A stretch of 64,000 bases of DNA, taken from assembly GCA_937928735.1 (NCBI GenBank), contig CALFVF010000010.1:37483-101482 (forward strand), in the 5' to 3' direction. Below, in pieces: positions 1 through 8,241 of the stretch (position 1 is its first letter; every line of letters begins with the position of its first letter). A program made the translations under genes and the position numbers. The notes below the pieces were generated by a model that ran no database searches, was not told the origin of the DNA, and was given only the letters and a program-made list of their open reading frames with translations. The stretch is from an uncultured Verrucomicrobiales bacterium. Its GTDB lineage: Bacteria; Verrucomicrobiota; Verrucomicrobiia; Verrucomicrobiales; Akkermansiaceae.

Positions 1-456
1 TATCCTGTCATTTCTGCCCAGATAGGAAAGCGCCACTTCGTGATCACTGGGCACAGGCACCACATTTACTATAAGAACTCTGACTTTATTAAGAAAAAAG
101 GATTCTACTACCATGGAGATGGCATCACTGTCTTTCAGGTGAACACAGAGGGAGAACTCCTGCCGCGTGCCGTCATGCAGGGTGACTCTCGTACTCTAAT
201 TAAGGGGCAGACACGCTTGGGCTCACTGTCTCTTGATGAATCACGCACACTAGTCGCTGCTGCCACCAGAGATGATGAGAGTATCCAACTCTGCTACTTA
301 GAGGAAACAGGGCTTCTCACACCAGTCTACGCCCACCATGTCGGATTCCCTATCTACTACGCGATGCAGATGGCGCGTATAAAAGGGCAGGCCTTTCTCT
401 TCGCCGCCTCCCTAAAAGATCCTAGACTAGTCTCCTACAAAATAGAGCACCCGTAG
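1..456 (+). CDS. C-terminal part of a beta-propeller (lactonase-like) protein, truncated by the window start
   Basis: The reading frame is open from the first base, so the true start lies outside the window; the GTG at 40 is only the first possible internal start. The visible 151 residues include ITVFQVNTEGELLP followed by a segment with LGSLSLDESRTLVAAA. This is the blade pattern of YVTN/WD40-like and lactonase-type beta-propellers, where a strand reading as value display is followed by S-x-D-x-x. No catalytic residues can be judged from this piece. The gene converges on rnpB and ends 37 bases from its 3' end. Family assignment is by pattern only, so the substrate is unknown. Confidence 0.55.
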   Translation, partial: YPVISAQIGKRHFVITGHRHHIYYKNSDFIKKKGFYYHGDGITVFQVNTEGELLPRAVMQGDSRTLIKGQTRLGSLSLDESRTLVAAATRDDESIQLCYLEETGLLTPVYAHHVGFPIYYAMQMARIKGQAFLFAASLKDPRLVSYKIEHP

Positions 457-492
457 TAGGATTTTCACAAAATTCTTTAGGGGTTAAAAATA

Positions 493-894
493 TGCATCGC
501 TCCCCTATAAGCCAGATTCTGTCCACCTCGAAATGAGGCTGTGTGGCCATTTGTCTTATCCCGTAAACGAGATACCCTACCGAAGTAGCAGTGCGACTAT
601 TACCCGGAGATTCTATTCGGACGGGCGACCCTTCTCCTGTTTTGTCTTGCAGCACGTGGGGTTTACCATGCCTCCTCAGTCACCCTTGGAGCGGTGGGCT
701 CTTACCCCACCCTTTCACCCTTACCTGTTCCCAGAGGGTCATCGGCGGTATACTTTCTGCGGCACTTTCCGTCCAGCGACTCTTCTAAGCCACTGTCCCT
801 CATTTGCATGAGGCACGTCACCCTATGCTGTCTGGACTTTCCTCGACTCCTCTTCCTTACGAAAGGGAACCGCGACCACCCAGGGAGCGATGCG
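493..894 (-). ncRNA. rnpB: RNase P RNA, bacterial type A-like
   Basis: Read on the minus strand this is the catalytic RNA that trims tRNA 5' ends. The conserved 5' core GAGGAAAGTCC (near 835-850), the central ACAGGTAAGGGTGAAA block (near 713-735) and the 3' core GACAGAATCTGGCTTAT (505-521) are all present in the right order. The ends are set by an 11-bp P1 helix: plus-strand bases 494-504 are the complement partner of 883-893. The total of about 400 nt is normal for the family. Several open frames cross this region in both directions, but they are accidental. Confidence 0.95.
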
Positions 895-901
895 GCGCTA
901 A

Positions 902-928
902 CTAGTAGTCAGCTGCTTAGAATGTCAA
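902..928 (-). promoter_or_regulatory. Probable sigma-70-type promoter of rnpB
   Basis: On the minus strand a perfect TTGACA (plus 923-928) is followed after 15 bases by TACTAG (plus 902-907). The position would start transcription at about 894-897, exactly where the P1 helix of RNase P RNA begins. The -10 box is weak and the spacing short, so the assignment rests on the -35 box and the fit to the RNA 5' end. Confidence 0.5.
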
Positions 929-1162
929 GAATATCCCAGTTTGGTAAGAAAGCTAAACAAGAGTGAGAAAGCACTACGGTCGTACGTGACTTTCATCTTT
1001 AAAAGTAGATCCAACAGCTCTCAACCACCAAAAAAAGTGTTACAATTTAGAAGTAAAAATAAATTTAAACCATTGTTTAACAGAGAATTATCAATATAGA
1101 ATTTCCACAATAAGTACATTTTAGCAACACAGACACTTCAGATCGAAGCCGAACATAAAAAC

Positions 1163-1200
1163 ACAAAAAAGCACCCTAAGGAGCAAGTCCTAGAGTGCTT
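1163..1200 (-). terminator. Rho-independent terminator of the transaldolase gene
   Basis: Read on the minus strand, AGCACTCTAGGA pairs with TCCTTAGGGTGCT across a 5-base loop. This gives a stem of about 12 pairs with a wobble or bulge, followed by TTTTTTGTG. It lies 57 bases after the tal stop codon. Confidence 0.8.
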
Positions 1201-1257
1201 AGAAAGTCAATTTCGCTTAGTGCTCGTAAGGCGCTAAACTGTTATATCAGGCTGTGT

Positions 1258-2214
1258 TTAGCCAAGCTTTGCGGAAACAATCGCCTCGAGCTTGTCGATG
1301 TCGATACCGAATTTGCGGATACCTTCTGCGAGTTTCTCTGTCGCCATAGCATCTTCATTGAGCATCCAGCGGAATACTTTCTCAGTCATGTCGATCTTCT
1401 CGATGTCTGAAGCTGCTGCAGAGTCAGCACTGAGCTTCTGCTCAAGTGGCTCTGTAGAAGCCTGGAGTTGCTCAAGTAGTGCTGGCCCGATAGTGAGTAG
1501 GTCACAGCCAGCGAGTTCTGTGATTTCACCAGTGTTGCGGAAGCTCGCTCCCATGACCTCTGTCTTGTAGCCAAACTTCTTGTAGTAGTTGTAAATCTCC
1601 TGAACGGAAACAACACCTGGATCTTCTGCCGCAGTGTAGTCCTTGCCGGTAGAAGCCTTGTACCAATCAAGAATACGGCCAACGAATGGTGAAATCAGCT
1701 GGATGCCGCCTTCTGCACACGCAATCGCCTGACAGAGGGAGAAGAGTAGAGTGAGATTACAGTGAATGCCTTCTTTCTCAAGCTCCACAGCAGCCTGGAT
1801 ACCTTCCCAAGTAGAGGCGATTTTAATCAGCACGCGATCACGTGAAATCCCCTTTTCCTCATAAAGGGCAATAAGCTCACGAGCGATCTTAAGTGTACCT
1901 TCCTTATCAAAAGATAAACGAGCATCCACCTCTGTAGAGACACGACCTGGGACGATCTTGAGAATCTCCACCCCAAAGGCAACGAGAAGCTCATTCATGA
2001 CGACTGGAAGTAGCTCTGAGCCACTAGCTCCCTTTGACTTAGCGTCTGCGATAGCTTGATCGAGAAGTGGAGCGTACTGATCCATCTGCACGGCACTGAA
2101 GATCAAAGATGGATTTGTCGTCGCATCCTGTGGAGCAAAGGCCTTAATGGACTCGAAGTCGCCTGTATCGGCAACAACTGTTGTAAATTGTTTAAGCTGT
2201 TCTAACTGATTCAT
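1258..2214 (-). CDS. tal: Transaldolase (pentose phosphate pathway)
   Basis: This cytoplasmic enzyme transfers a dihydroxyacetone unit between sedoheptulose-7-phosphate and glyceraldehyde-3-phosphate. The 318 residues match the length of the TalB type. Visible signatures are DATTNPSL (30-37), the Schiff-base lysine K131 in [11 protein letters not shown], the CNLTLLFS strand and the VMGASFRN segment. The gene stands alone, has its own terminator downstream, and is divergent from the nuo operon. The ATG has no Shine-Dalgarno motif, and its leader contains a 10-bp inverted repeat. Confidence 0.95.
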   Translation of the reverse strand: MNQLEQLKQFTTVVADTGDFESIKAFAPQDATTNPSLIFSAVQMDQYAPLLDQAIADAKSKGASGSELLPVVMNELLVAFGVEILKIVPGRVSTEVDARLSFDKEGTLKIARELIALYEEKGISRDRVLIKIASTWEGIQAAVELEKEGIHCNLTLLFSLCQAIACAEGGIQLISPFVGRILDWYKASTGKDYTAAEDPGVVSVQEIYNYYKKFGYKTEVMGASFRNTGEITELAGCDLLTIGPALLEQLQASTEPLEQKLSADSAAASDIEKIDMTEKVFRWMLNEDAMATEKLAEGIRKFGIDIDKLEAIVSAKLG

Positions 2215-2224
2215 AATTTCTAAA

Positions 2225-2280
2225 ATGACTCGTTAAGTTCATACCGCATCCATCCTCTGCGCAAATAAAAAACGAGTCAT
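2225..2280. repeat. 10-bp inverted repeat in the tal leader
   Basis: ATGACTCGTT at 2225-2234 and its exact complement AACGAGTCAT at 2271-2280 are separated by 36 bases. In the tal transcript the repeat would form a stem whose lower arm ends 10 bases before the start codon. Confidence 0.55.
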
Positions 2281-2491
2281 CGTAAGAGAAAGATGAAAGT
2301 AGCCAGTATCCGCCCAGTGCGTAACAAGCTCCTTGATGCTTGATAGTAGAATGTTTCCGATTCTTGAGGGGGTCAGACCATTGCCCTTTAGATTCTTAAG
2401 GGCGCCATTGTCACGAGTTCTTTATTTAAAATGAGTTTCTAAAGAACCACTGGTACTCCATTCCTTTATTTATCTTAAGCTTTTCGCTTCG
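2281..2491. other. Intergenic region between the divergent tal and nuo genes
   Basis: The tal-nuoD gap (2215-2563) must hold promoters for both directions. Besides the repeats listed separately, GCCCTT (2383-2388) and AAGGGC (2398-2403) form a small hairpin. I could not place convincing -35/-10 pairs. Confidence 0.4.
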
Positions 2492-2511
2492 CTTGTGAAA
2501 AAATTCACAAG
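2492..2511. promoter_or_regulatory. CRP/FNR-family-like operator palindrome upstream of nuoD
   Basis: CTTGTGAA and TTCACAAG are exact inverted copies around AAAA. Inside lies TGTGA-N6-TCACA (2494-2509), identical to the consensus half-site arrangement of CRP-family regulators. It is centred about 62 bases before the nuoD ATG. Which regulator binds, if any, cannot be told from the sequence. Confidence 0.5.
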
Positions 2512-2563
2512 GGGCTTGCTACCTGCGCTATTTTATCCCAAATTTTGCCTGCCGAATACTCTT

Positions 2564-3832
2564 ATGAGCACAAAACAAGCATACGAAGCTCCAGACAACG
2601 CCGCGAAATCAGCCACCGCAGCCAACAACTTGCAGTCTGACTATCAATCAGAAACCGATGATTTGATGGGCGAGAAGATGACGCTCAATATGGGCCCTTC
2701 TCACCCCGCTACTCACGGTGTGCTCCGCCTCATTCTCGAACTTGAGGGCGAAACTATCACCAAGGCTGAGCCTGATATCGGATTCTTGCACCGCGGTGAT
2801 GAGAAAATCGCCGAGAACATGCACTACAATCAGTTTATCCCCTACACAGATCGACTCGATTACCTCGCCCCTCTCGCTAATAATGTCGCCTATGCCTGTG
2901 CTGTCGAGAAGCTCCTTGGCTGGGAGCTACCACCGCGCGGCCAAGCTGTGCGCGTTCTCGCCTGCGAGCTCGCTCGCATCTCCTCCCACATGCTAGGAGT
3001 GGGTGTCTGTGCGATGGACGTGGGTGCGATGACAGTATTCCTCTACACCTTTAATGAGCGTGAGAAGATCTACAACCTCTGTGAACAGCTCACTGGAGCG
3101 CGCTTCACTACCTCTTACACAAGAATTGGTGGTCAGATTCGTGATCTTCCGGAAGGCTTCATCGGCAAGCTCGAGACCTTTCTGGATGAATGCACGGTGC
3201 AGATTGATGAAATCGCCGCTCTCCTCGATAAGAATAAGATTTTCATGCAGCGCATGTGCGATGTCGGCGTCATTAGCTCCGAAGACGCTATTTCCTACGG
3301 CATGACTGGGCCAAACCTTCGTGCCTCAGGAGTCGCTCGCGACCTGCGCAAAGACAGCCCCTACCTCGGCTACGAGAAGTATGACTTCGATGTACCAGTT
3401 GCTGAAGAAGGTGACTGCTATGCACGCTACCAAGTTCGCATGGAGGAAATGCGCCAGTCGATCCGAATTATTCGCCAAGTCATCGAGACTCTTCCCGAGG
3501 GCCCTGTAAACGTCATTGATCCCAAAAGCACTCTTCCTGATAAAGAGCGCGTGCTCATGAGCATGGAGGAGCTCATTCACCACTTTATTATCTCCACTCA
3601 GGGCATAGATGCCCCAGAGGGAGAGGTATATTTTGGCCACGAGAATCCGAAGGGTGAGCTCGGCTTCTACATTCACTCAAAAGGAGGTGGAGTTCCCCAC
3701 CGCCTAAAGATCCGTAGCCCATCCTTTGTGAATCTATCGATCTGTGCGGAGCTGCTGAAGGGTACCATGATCTCTGATGTCCCAGCGATTTTAGGCTCAC
3801 TCGACTTTGTGATGGGAGAATGTGACCGCTAG
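2564..3832 (+). CDS. nuoD: NADH-quinone oxidoreductase subunit D (49-kDa subunit)
   Basis: This peripheral-arm subunit of complex I helps form the quinone-binding pocket next to NuoB. Signatures include the MTLNMGPSHPATHGVLR region, FLHRGDEKIAE, a KGGGVPHRLKIRSPSF stretch and the universal C-terminal LDFVMGECDR. I chose the ATG at 2564 (422 aa). The frame is open further up to a GTG at 2495, but that extension of 23 codons is unlike NuoD and runs over the CRP-like palindrome. The N-terminal 35 residues are poorly conserved. It is the first gene of the operon; nuoA-C are not present upstream. Confidence 0.95.
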   Translation: MSTKQAYEAPDNAAKSATAANNLQSDYQSETDDLMGEKMTLNMGPSHPATHGVLRLILELEGETITKAEPDIGFLHRGDEKIAENMHYNQFIPYTDRLDYLAPLANNVAYACAVEKLLGWELPPRGQAVRVLACELARISSHMLGVGVCAMDVGAMTVFLYTFNEREKIYNLCEQLTGARFTTSYTRIGGQIRDLPEGFIGKLETFLDECTVQIDEIAALLDKNKIFMQRMCDVGVISSEDAISYGMTGPNLRASGVARDLRKDSPYLGYEKYDFDVPVAEEGDCYARYQVRMEEMRQSIRIIRQVIETLPEGPVNVIDPKSTLPDKERVLMSMEELIHHFIISTQGIDAPEGEVYFGHENPKGELGFYIHSKGGGVPHRLKIRSPSFVNLSICAELLKGTMISDVPAILGSLDFVMGECDR

Positions 3833-3952
3833 AGAAACGACCCTAGTTCTTCTTTACAGGTCTGAGCCCAGTCCATACTAGCACCATACTCGCAACAGCC
3901 TACGCCTTAATTTTTCCACTGCAGTACCACTTCATTTTAAACTTTCCTTTCT

Positions 3953-4519
3953 ATGTCTCAAGAAATTCTCGAACAACTTGTTGCCTCGGAACCCACTCCG
4001 GGTGAGCAGCATTTTCCACCTTTCGAAGCGACCGCTGAGATAGAAGCCCTCGCAGATGAGCGCATTCGCCACTACCCTGAGAGCCAGCTCTCCGCGGTTC
4101 TCCCCCTTCTCCATATTGTACAACATCACTTCGGCTTTATCTCGAAGGAAGCGATCACATGGGTGGCCAATAAACTTGAGGTAGAACCGATCAAAGTCAC
4201 CTCAGTGGTGACATTCTACCCCGGATTTCGCCAGCACGCACCCGGGAAGTTTCACTACAGAGTCTGCCGCACACTTTCCTGTGCGATGGGTGGCTCCTAC
4301 GAACTCATGGATACACTCTGTGAGATCACAGGGATTGACCGCAGCAAGCTCTCACATCATCACCCGATTGTCGTCTCCCCATGTGGAAACTACTCCGTAG
4401 AATTCGCAGAGTGCCTCGCCTCCTGTGGTACCGCTCCAGTCTGTCTTGTTAATGACGACTTCCACGAAGGCGTCACCGCGGACAAAGCCCAAGCGCTGGT
4501 TGATTCCTACAAGCCTTAA
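3953..4519 (+). CDS. nuoE: NADH-quinone oxidoreductase subunit E (24-kDa, 2Fe-2S)
   Basis: This subunit carries the [2Fe-2S] cluster N1a of the NADH-input module. The four ligands are C105 and C110 (VCRTLSC) and C154 and C158 (ECLASC), in the thioredoxin-like fold typical of the family. At 188 aa it is slightly longer than many homologues because of an N-terminal tail. A 120-base gap separates it from nuoD, the largest gap in the operon. Its ATG follows a pyrimidine-rich TTTCCTTTCT with no Shine-Dalgarno motif. Confidence 0.95.
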   Translation: MSQEILEQLVASEPTPGEQHFPPFEATAEIEALADERIRHYPESQLSAVLPLLHIVQHHFGFISKEAITWVANKLEVEPIKVTSVVTFYPGFRQHAPGKFHYRVCRTLSCAMGGSYELMDTLCEITGIDRSKLSHHHPIVVSPCGNYSVEFAECLASCGTAPVCLVNDDFHEGVTADKAQALVDSYKP

Positions 4520-4552
4520 TCCTCTCTCTATTCCCTTTACTAAACATTTACC

Positions 4553-5947
4553 ATGAGCGAGATCCAATATCTTCCTGGCAAAGAACCACATCCCTGTGAG
4601 CATCGATTGATTTTCAAAAATATCGACCGCCAGGGCTGGGATACAAGCATTGAGACTTACATGGCTGATGGCGGCTATGACCAGCTCAAGAAAGCGCTCA
4701 CCATGGAGCCACAAGCGATCACCAATGAGGTCAAAACCTCTGGCCTACGTGGTCGTGGCGGTGCTGGTTTCCCGACTGGTGTCAAATGGGGTTTCATCCC
4801 ACCGGGCAATACCAAACCAGTCTACCTCATCTGTAACTGTGATGAGTCCGAGCCAGGCACCTTTAAGGACAGATATATCGTTCACCAAGATCCGCACCAG
4901 CTGATCGAAGGCATGGTGATCTCAGCCTTTGCAGTGGGAGCACACACAGCCTACATCTATATGCGCGAAGAATTCCCAGAGGCCGCCATCACCATGGAGA
5001 AGGCGATCGAGGAAGCGCGTGCGAAAGGCTTTATTGGCAAGAATATCAATGGCTCTGGCTTTGACTTAGAAATCTGGGTGCACCGTGGTGCCGCAGCTTA
5101 CATTTGTGGTGAAGAAACTGGCCTGATCGAGTCTCTCGAAGGTAAGCGCCCTTACCCGCGCATTAAGCCACCTTATTTCCCCGCTGCTCTCGGCCTCTAC
5201 ATGGCGCCGACGATTGTCAATAACGTCGAGTCACTCTGCCACGTAAAACACATTCTTGAAATGGGTGGTGAGGAATACGCCAAGCTCGGCGTAGAGCGAA
5301 ACACAGGCACCCGTATCCTCTGTGTCTCTGGTGATGTAAAGAATCCCGGCTACTACGAGGTGCAAGTGGGCAAGCTCACAATGGGTGAACTCATCAATGA
5401 TGTCTGCGGAGGTCCTAAGGATGGCCGCAAGGTGAAGGCTGTGATCCCTGGTGGCTCTTCTTCGAAGATCCTCCGTGCGGATGAGACCTTTAAGATCGGC
5501 CGTGGTGATGATGCCAAAGAAATCACCTTCTGGGACATTCAGCTCGACTTTGACACCCTCGCGGCCTGTGGCTCCATGGCAGGGTCTGGTGGTGTGATCG
5601 TGCTCGATGACTCACGCAAGATGTCTTGGGTGCTTAATAACATCAACCACTTCTATGCCCACGAGTCCTGTGGTCAGTGCACACCGTGCCGTGAAGGCTC
5701 AACTTGGATGCGTAAGCTTTCTGATAGAATTGTCGATGGAAGTGCCAATCCTGAGGACATCCAGACTCTCGAGGATGTCGCCTACCAGATTGACGGGAAA
5801 ACAGTCTGCGCCTTCGGCGAAGCTTCCTCATGGCCAGTAGAGGCGATCATTTCTAAATTCCGCGATGAACTCATTGCCGAGACCTCAGAGAATAATAAAC
5901 ACCTCAGCAAGGAACAACTCCAACGCGAGGCGTATTTAGCCCAATAA
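4553..5947 (+). CDS. nuoF: NADH-quinone oxidoreductase subunit F (51-kDa, FMN and NADH site)
   Basis: This subunit binds NADH and FMN and passes electrons to cluster N3. The FMN/NADH loop RGRGGAGFPTGVKW (67-79), CNCDESEPGTFKDR (94-107) and YICGEETGLIESLEGKRP are intact. The N3 cysteines are C373, C376 and C379 (SCGQCTPC), with C419 as the fourth. The length of 464 aa is normal. GEETG replaces the more common GEETA, a mild change. It is the third gene of the operon. Confidence 0.96.
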   Translation: MSEIQYLPGKEPHPCEHRLIFKNIDRQGWDTSIETYMADGGYDQLKKALTMEPQAITNEVKTSGLRGRGGAGFPTGVKWGFIPPGNTKPVYLICNCDESEPGTFKDRYIVHQDPHQLIEGMVISAFAVGAHTAYIYMREEFPEAAITMEKAIEEARAKGFIGKNINGSGFDLEIWVHRGAAAYICGEETGLIESLEGKRPYPRIKPPYFPAALGLYMAPTIVNNVESLCHVKHILEMGGEEYAKLGVERNTGTRILCVSGDVKNPGYYEVQVGKLTMGELINDVCGGPKDGRKVKAVIPGGSSSKILRADETFKIGRGDDAKEITFWDIQLDFDTLAACGSMAGSGGVIVLDDSRKMSWVLNNINHFYAHESCGQCTPCREGSTWMRKLSDRIVDGSANPEDIQTLEDVAYQIDGKTVCAFGEASSWPVEAIISKFRDELIAETSENNKHLSKEQLQREAYLAQ

Positions 5948-5963
5948 TTTTTCAGAGTAACAA

Positions 5964-6419
5964 ATGACTAAGTGTAACAGACAAATGAAACCTAAACTTA
6001 TTCTCTCTTCACAGGGATTTAGTGGACGGCCGTCTGTTAAAACAGAACGCAAACATTTTCTAGCACCCTTCTTTACGATATATGGAAGAATGTCGCGCGT
6101 GCGCTATCTCAAATATTTGTTATCTCTCTGGGCGACCCCAGTTTTGTCATTCATCTTAAGTTTAAACAGTAATACTAACGACGCTACTGGAGTTTTTCTA
6201 ATTTCTGGAATAATCGCTATATTCTTTAGCATACCTCTTATTTGCCAGAGACTACATGACACAAGCCATTCTGCTGCTTCCTTTTTCATTTGCTCAATTC
6301 TATTACCAGGATTTGGAGTATGTATCAGTGCAATACTTCTCATGTTCGTTACTGGAACCATAGGCCCTAATAGATACGGCGAAGACCCTCTTGGTCCCCA
6401 AACAATTTATTCTTTTTAA
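5964..6419 (+). CDS. DUF805-type small membrane protein inserted in the nuo operon
   Basis: A 151-residue protein with about three to four membrane segments. It shows the DUF805 landmarks: an N-terminal (Y)GRMSRVRYL near residue 41, QRLHDTSHSAASF near 95, and the C-terminal GTIGPNRYGEDPLG. The function of the family is unknown. It sits 16 bases after nuoF and 4 bases before nuoG, so it is surely co-transcribed. The DNA is markedly richer in A and T than its neighbours, and this gene is not a known complex I component. That suggests later insertion into the operon. An internal ATG at 6091 is a less likely start. Confidence 0.8.
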   Translation: MTKCNRQMKPKLILSSQGFSGRPSVKTERKHFLAPFFTIYGRMSRVRYLKYLLSLWATPVLSFILSLNSNTNDATGVFLISGIIAIFFSIPLICQRLHDTSHSAASFFICSILLPGFGVCISAILLMFVTGTIGPNRYGEDPLGPQTIYSF

Positions 6420-6423
6420 TTCC

Positions 6424-8172
6424 ATGTCAGACACAGACACCAAACTACTTCCTAAGGACGTTGCCGCAGAGAAAGGCCTCGTTAATGTTCAAATTGATGG
6501 ACACTGGATCCAAGTTCCTAAGGGAACTCGAATGATCGAGGCTTGTAAAATCGCGCAAAAGGAAGTCCCTCATTACTGCTACCACCCGAAGCTTTCCTCA
6601 CCCGGAAACTGCCGTATGTGTCTGGTACAGATGGGTATGCCGCCACGTCTCGCACCCGGGCAAGATCCTGAGTACAGTGAAGAAGGTTATCAAGAAATCG
6701 GCTGGATGCCGCGCCCAGTGATCGCCTGTGCGAACACAGTGGCTGAGAATATGGGGATTCGCACACAGGGTGATCTCGTTGAGAAAACTCGCGAGGGTGT
6801 GATGGAGTTCTTACTCATCAACCACCCACTGGACTGCCCAATCTGTGACCAAGCTGGTGAGTGTACACTGCAAGAATTCTCTGTCGAACACGGGAAAGGT
6901 GTTTCCCGTTTTAAGGAAGATAAGGTCAAAAAGCCCAAGAACGTGGACATTGGCCCTCGCATCAACCTCGATGATGAGCGCTGCATTATGTGTTCACGCT
7001 GTATCCGCTTCATGGATGAAGTGGCTGATGACGCCGTTCTAGGGTTCACGCAGCGTGGTACGCATACCACACTCACCTGCCACCCTGATCGCAAGGTGGA
7101 TAGTAACTACGGCATGAACATCATCGATCTCTGCCCAGTCGGTGCTCTCACCTCAAAGGACTTCCGCTTCCAGATGCGTGTATGGTTCCTTAAGGAAACA
7201 AATTCGATTGATGTAAACTGTGCTACTGGCACCAATATCACTCTCTGGTCACGTGGTGATAAGGTCTATCGTGTGACACCACGCCGTAATAATGACGTCA
7301 ACTCTGACTGGATGCCAGATAGTCACCGCTTAGCCTTCCACAAGCAAGTGCACGCGGAGAGCCGCCTCACTGAGCCGATGATTCGCCAAGGTCAAAAGCA
7401 CGAAGTCGCAGACTGGAGAACCGCTCTCGAAGCTGCCGCTGATGGGCTGAAGCAATTTGATGCTCAAGAAATCGCGATCATTGCCTCTGCCAGACAGACC
7501 AATGAAGAACTCTTCCTCACACGTGCTCTTGGAGACACGCTTGGCTGCTCAGAGATGACTACTATTGAGAGATTCGGTGAAGCAGACGACAAGCTCGTCT
7601 CTGCGGATCGAAATCCGAACTCTCTAGGGGCTTCTATCATTCTTAACCTACCATCTCCTGGAGCAAGGCTAAGTGCGATTCGTGACGCTGTGCGCAGTGG
7701 CGCTATTAAGGCACTAGTGGTCTTTTCTGAGGACTTACTCGCCGATGCAGGGTTCACCCAAGAAGATCTCGATCAACTCGAGCTTCTCATTAGCACAAAC
7801 ACCCTGGCCAATCCTACAGCACAAGCCAGCCACATCGTCTTCCCGACAGCAAGCTTCGCGGAAAAGCGTGGCAGCATGATCAATGTGAGTGGGCGCCTAC
7901 AGAAGCTCAATGCCGCTATCGCCACACCTGCTAACAGCCGTGATGACTGGGAAGTGATTCGCGATCTGATACTTACCATCACTGGTAACAAGAATGAGGT
8001 ATTTATGATTGAGGATGTGCTCAAGGCTATGACTCAGGCTTATCCTGAGTTCGAAGGTGCGACTTACTCAAAAATCGGAGACTTAGGTTACACAGTCTGT
8101 GACACCGGAGTCACCATACCTCTGATAGAAAAAGAGAAAGCACGTGTTGCCAATCGTGAGATTGTCGGCTAA
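6424..8172 (+). CDS. nuoG: NADH-quinone oxidoreductase subunit G (75-kDa, iron-sulfur), short form
   Basis: This subunit carries three clusters of the electron wire. The N-terminal [2Fe-2S] domain has C52, C63 and C66 (GNCRMC). It is followed by CPICDQAGECTLQ and by the 4Fe-4S set ERCIMCSRCIRF with CPVGALTSKDFRF. The molybdopterin-oxidoreductase-like tail is short: 582 aa in all, against about 700-900 in many bacteria. The cysteines for the extra cluster N7 are missing, with only one Cys in VNCATGTN. I chose the ATG at 6424; a TTG at 6391 would lie inside the DUF805 gene. Confidence 0.93.
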   Translation: MSDTDTKLLPKDVAAEKGLVNVQIDGHWIQVPKGTRMIEACKIAQKEVPHYCYHPKLSSPGNCRMCLVQMGMPPRLAPGQDPEYSEEGYQEIGWMPRPVIACANTVAENMGIRTQGDLVEKTREGVMEFLLINHPLDCPICDQAGECTLQEFSVEHGKGVSRFKEDKVKKPKNVDIGPRINLDDERCIMCSRCIRFMDEVADDAVLGFTQRGTHTTLTCHPDRKVDSNYGMNIIDLCPVGALTSKDFRFQMRVWFLKETNSIDVNCATGTNITLWSRGDKVYRVTPRRNNDVNSDWMPDSHRLAFHKQVHAESRLTEPMIRQGQKHEVADWRTALEAAADGLKQFDAQEIAIIASARQTNEELFLTRALGDTLGCSEMTTIERFGEADDKLVSADRNPNSLGASIILNLPSPGARLSAIRDAVRSGAIKALVVFSEDLLADAGFTQEDLDQLELLISTNTLANPTAQASHIVFPTASFAEKRGSMINVSGRLQKLNAAIATPANSRDDWEVIRDLILTITGNKNEVFMIEDVLKAMTQAYPEFEGATYSKIGDLGYTVCDTGVTIPLIEKEKARVANREIVG

Positions 8173-8241
8173 GTCGCGTCAGCTTTTGGCATCTGAAGTC
8201 ACCACCATGAATGTTTCCACCTAATAGAACAAACCACCACC

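Noticed and set aside
422..966. Several open frames on both strands across 422-966
   Set aside because: They lie over the RNase P RNA, whose conserved core and P1 helix are clear.
1195..1682. Open frames overlapping transaldolase
   Set aside because: They are shadows of the tal reading frame with no protein-like features.
2495..2563. Extended nuoD start at GTG 2495
   Set aside because: The extra 23 codons are unlike NuoD and cover the palindrome; the ATG at 2564 fits better.
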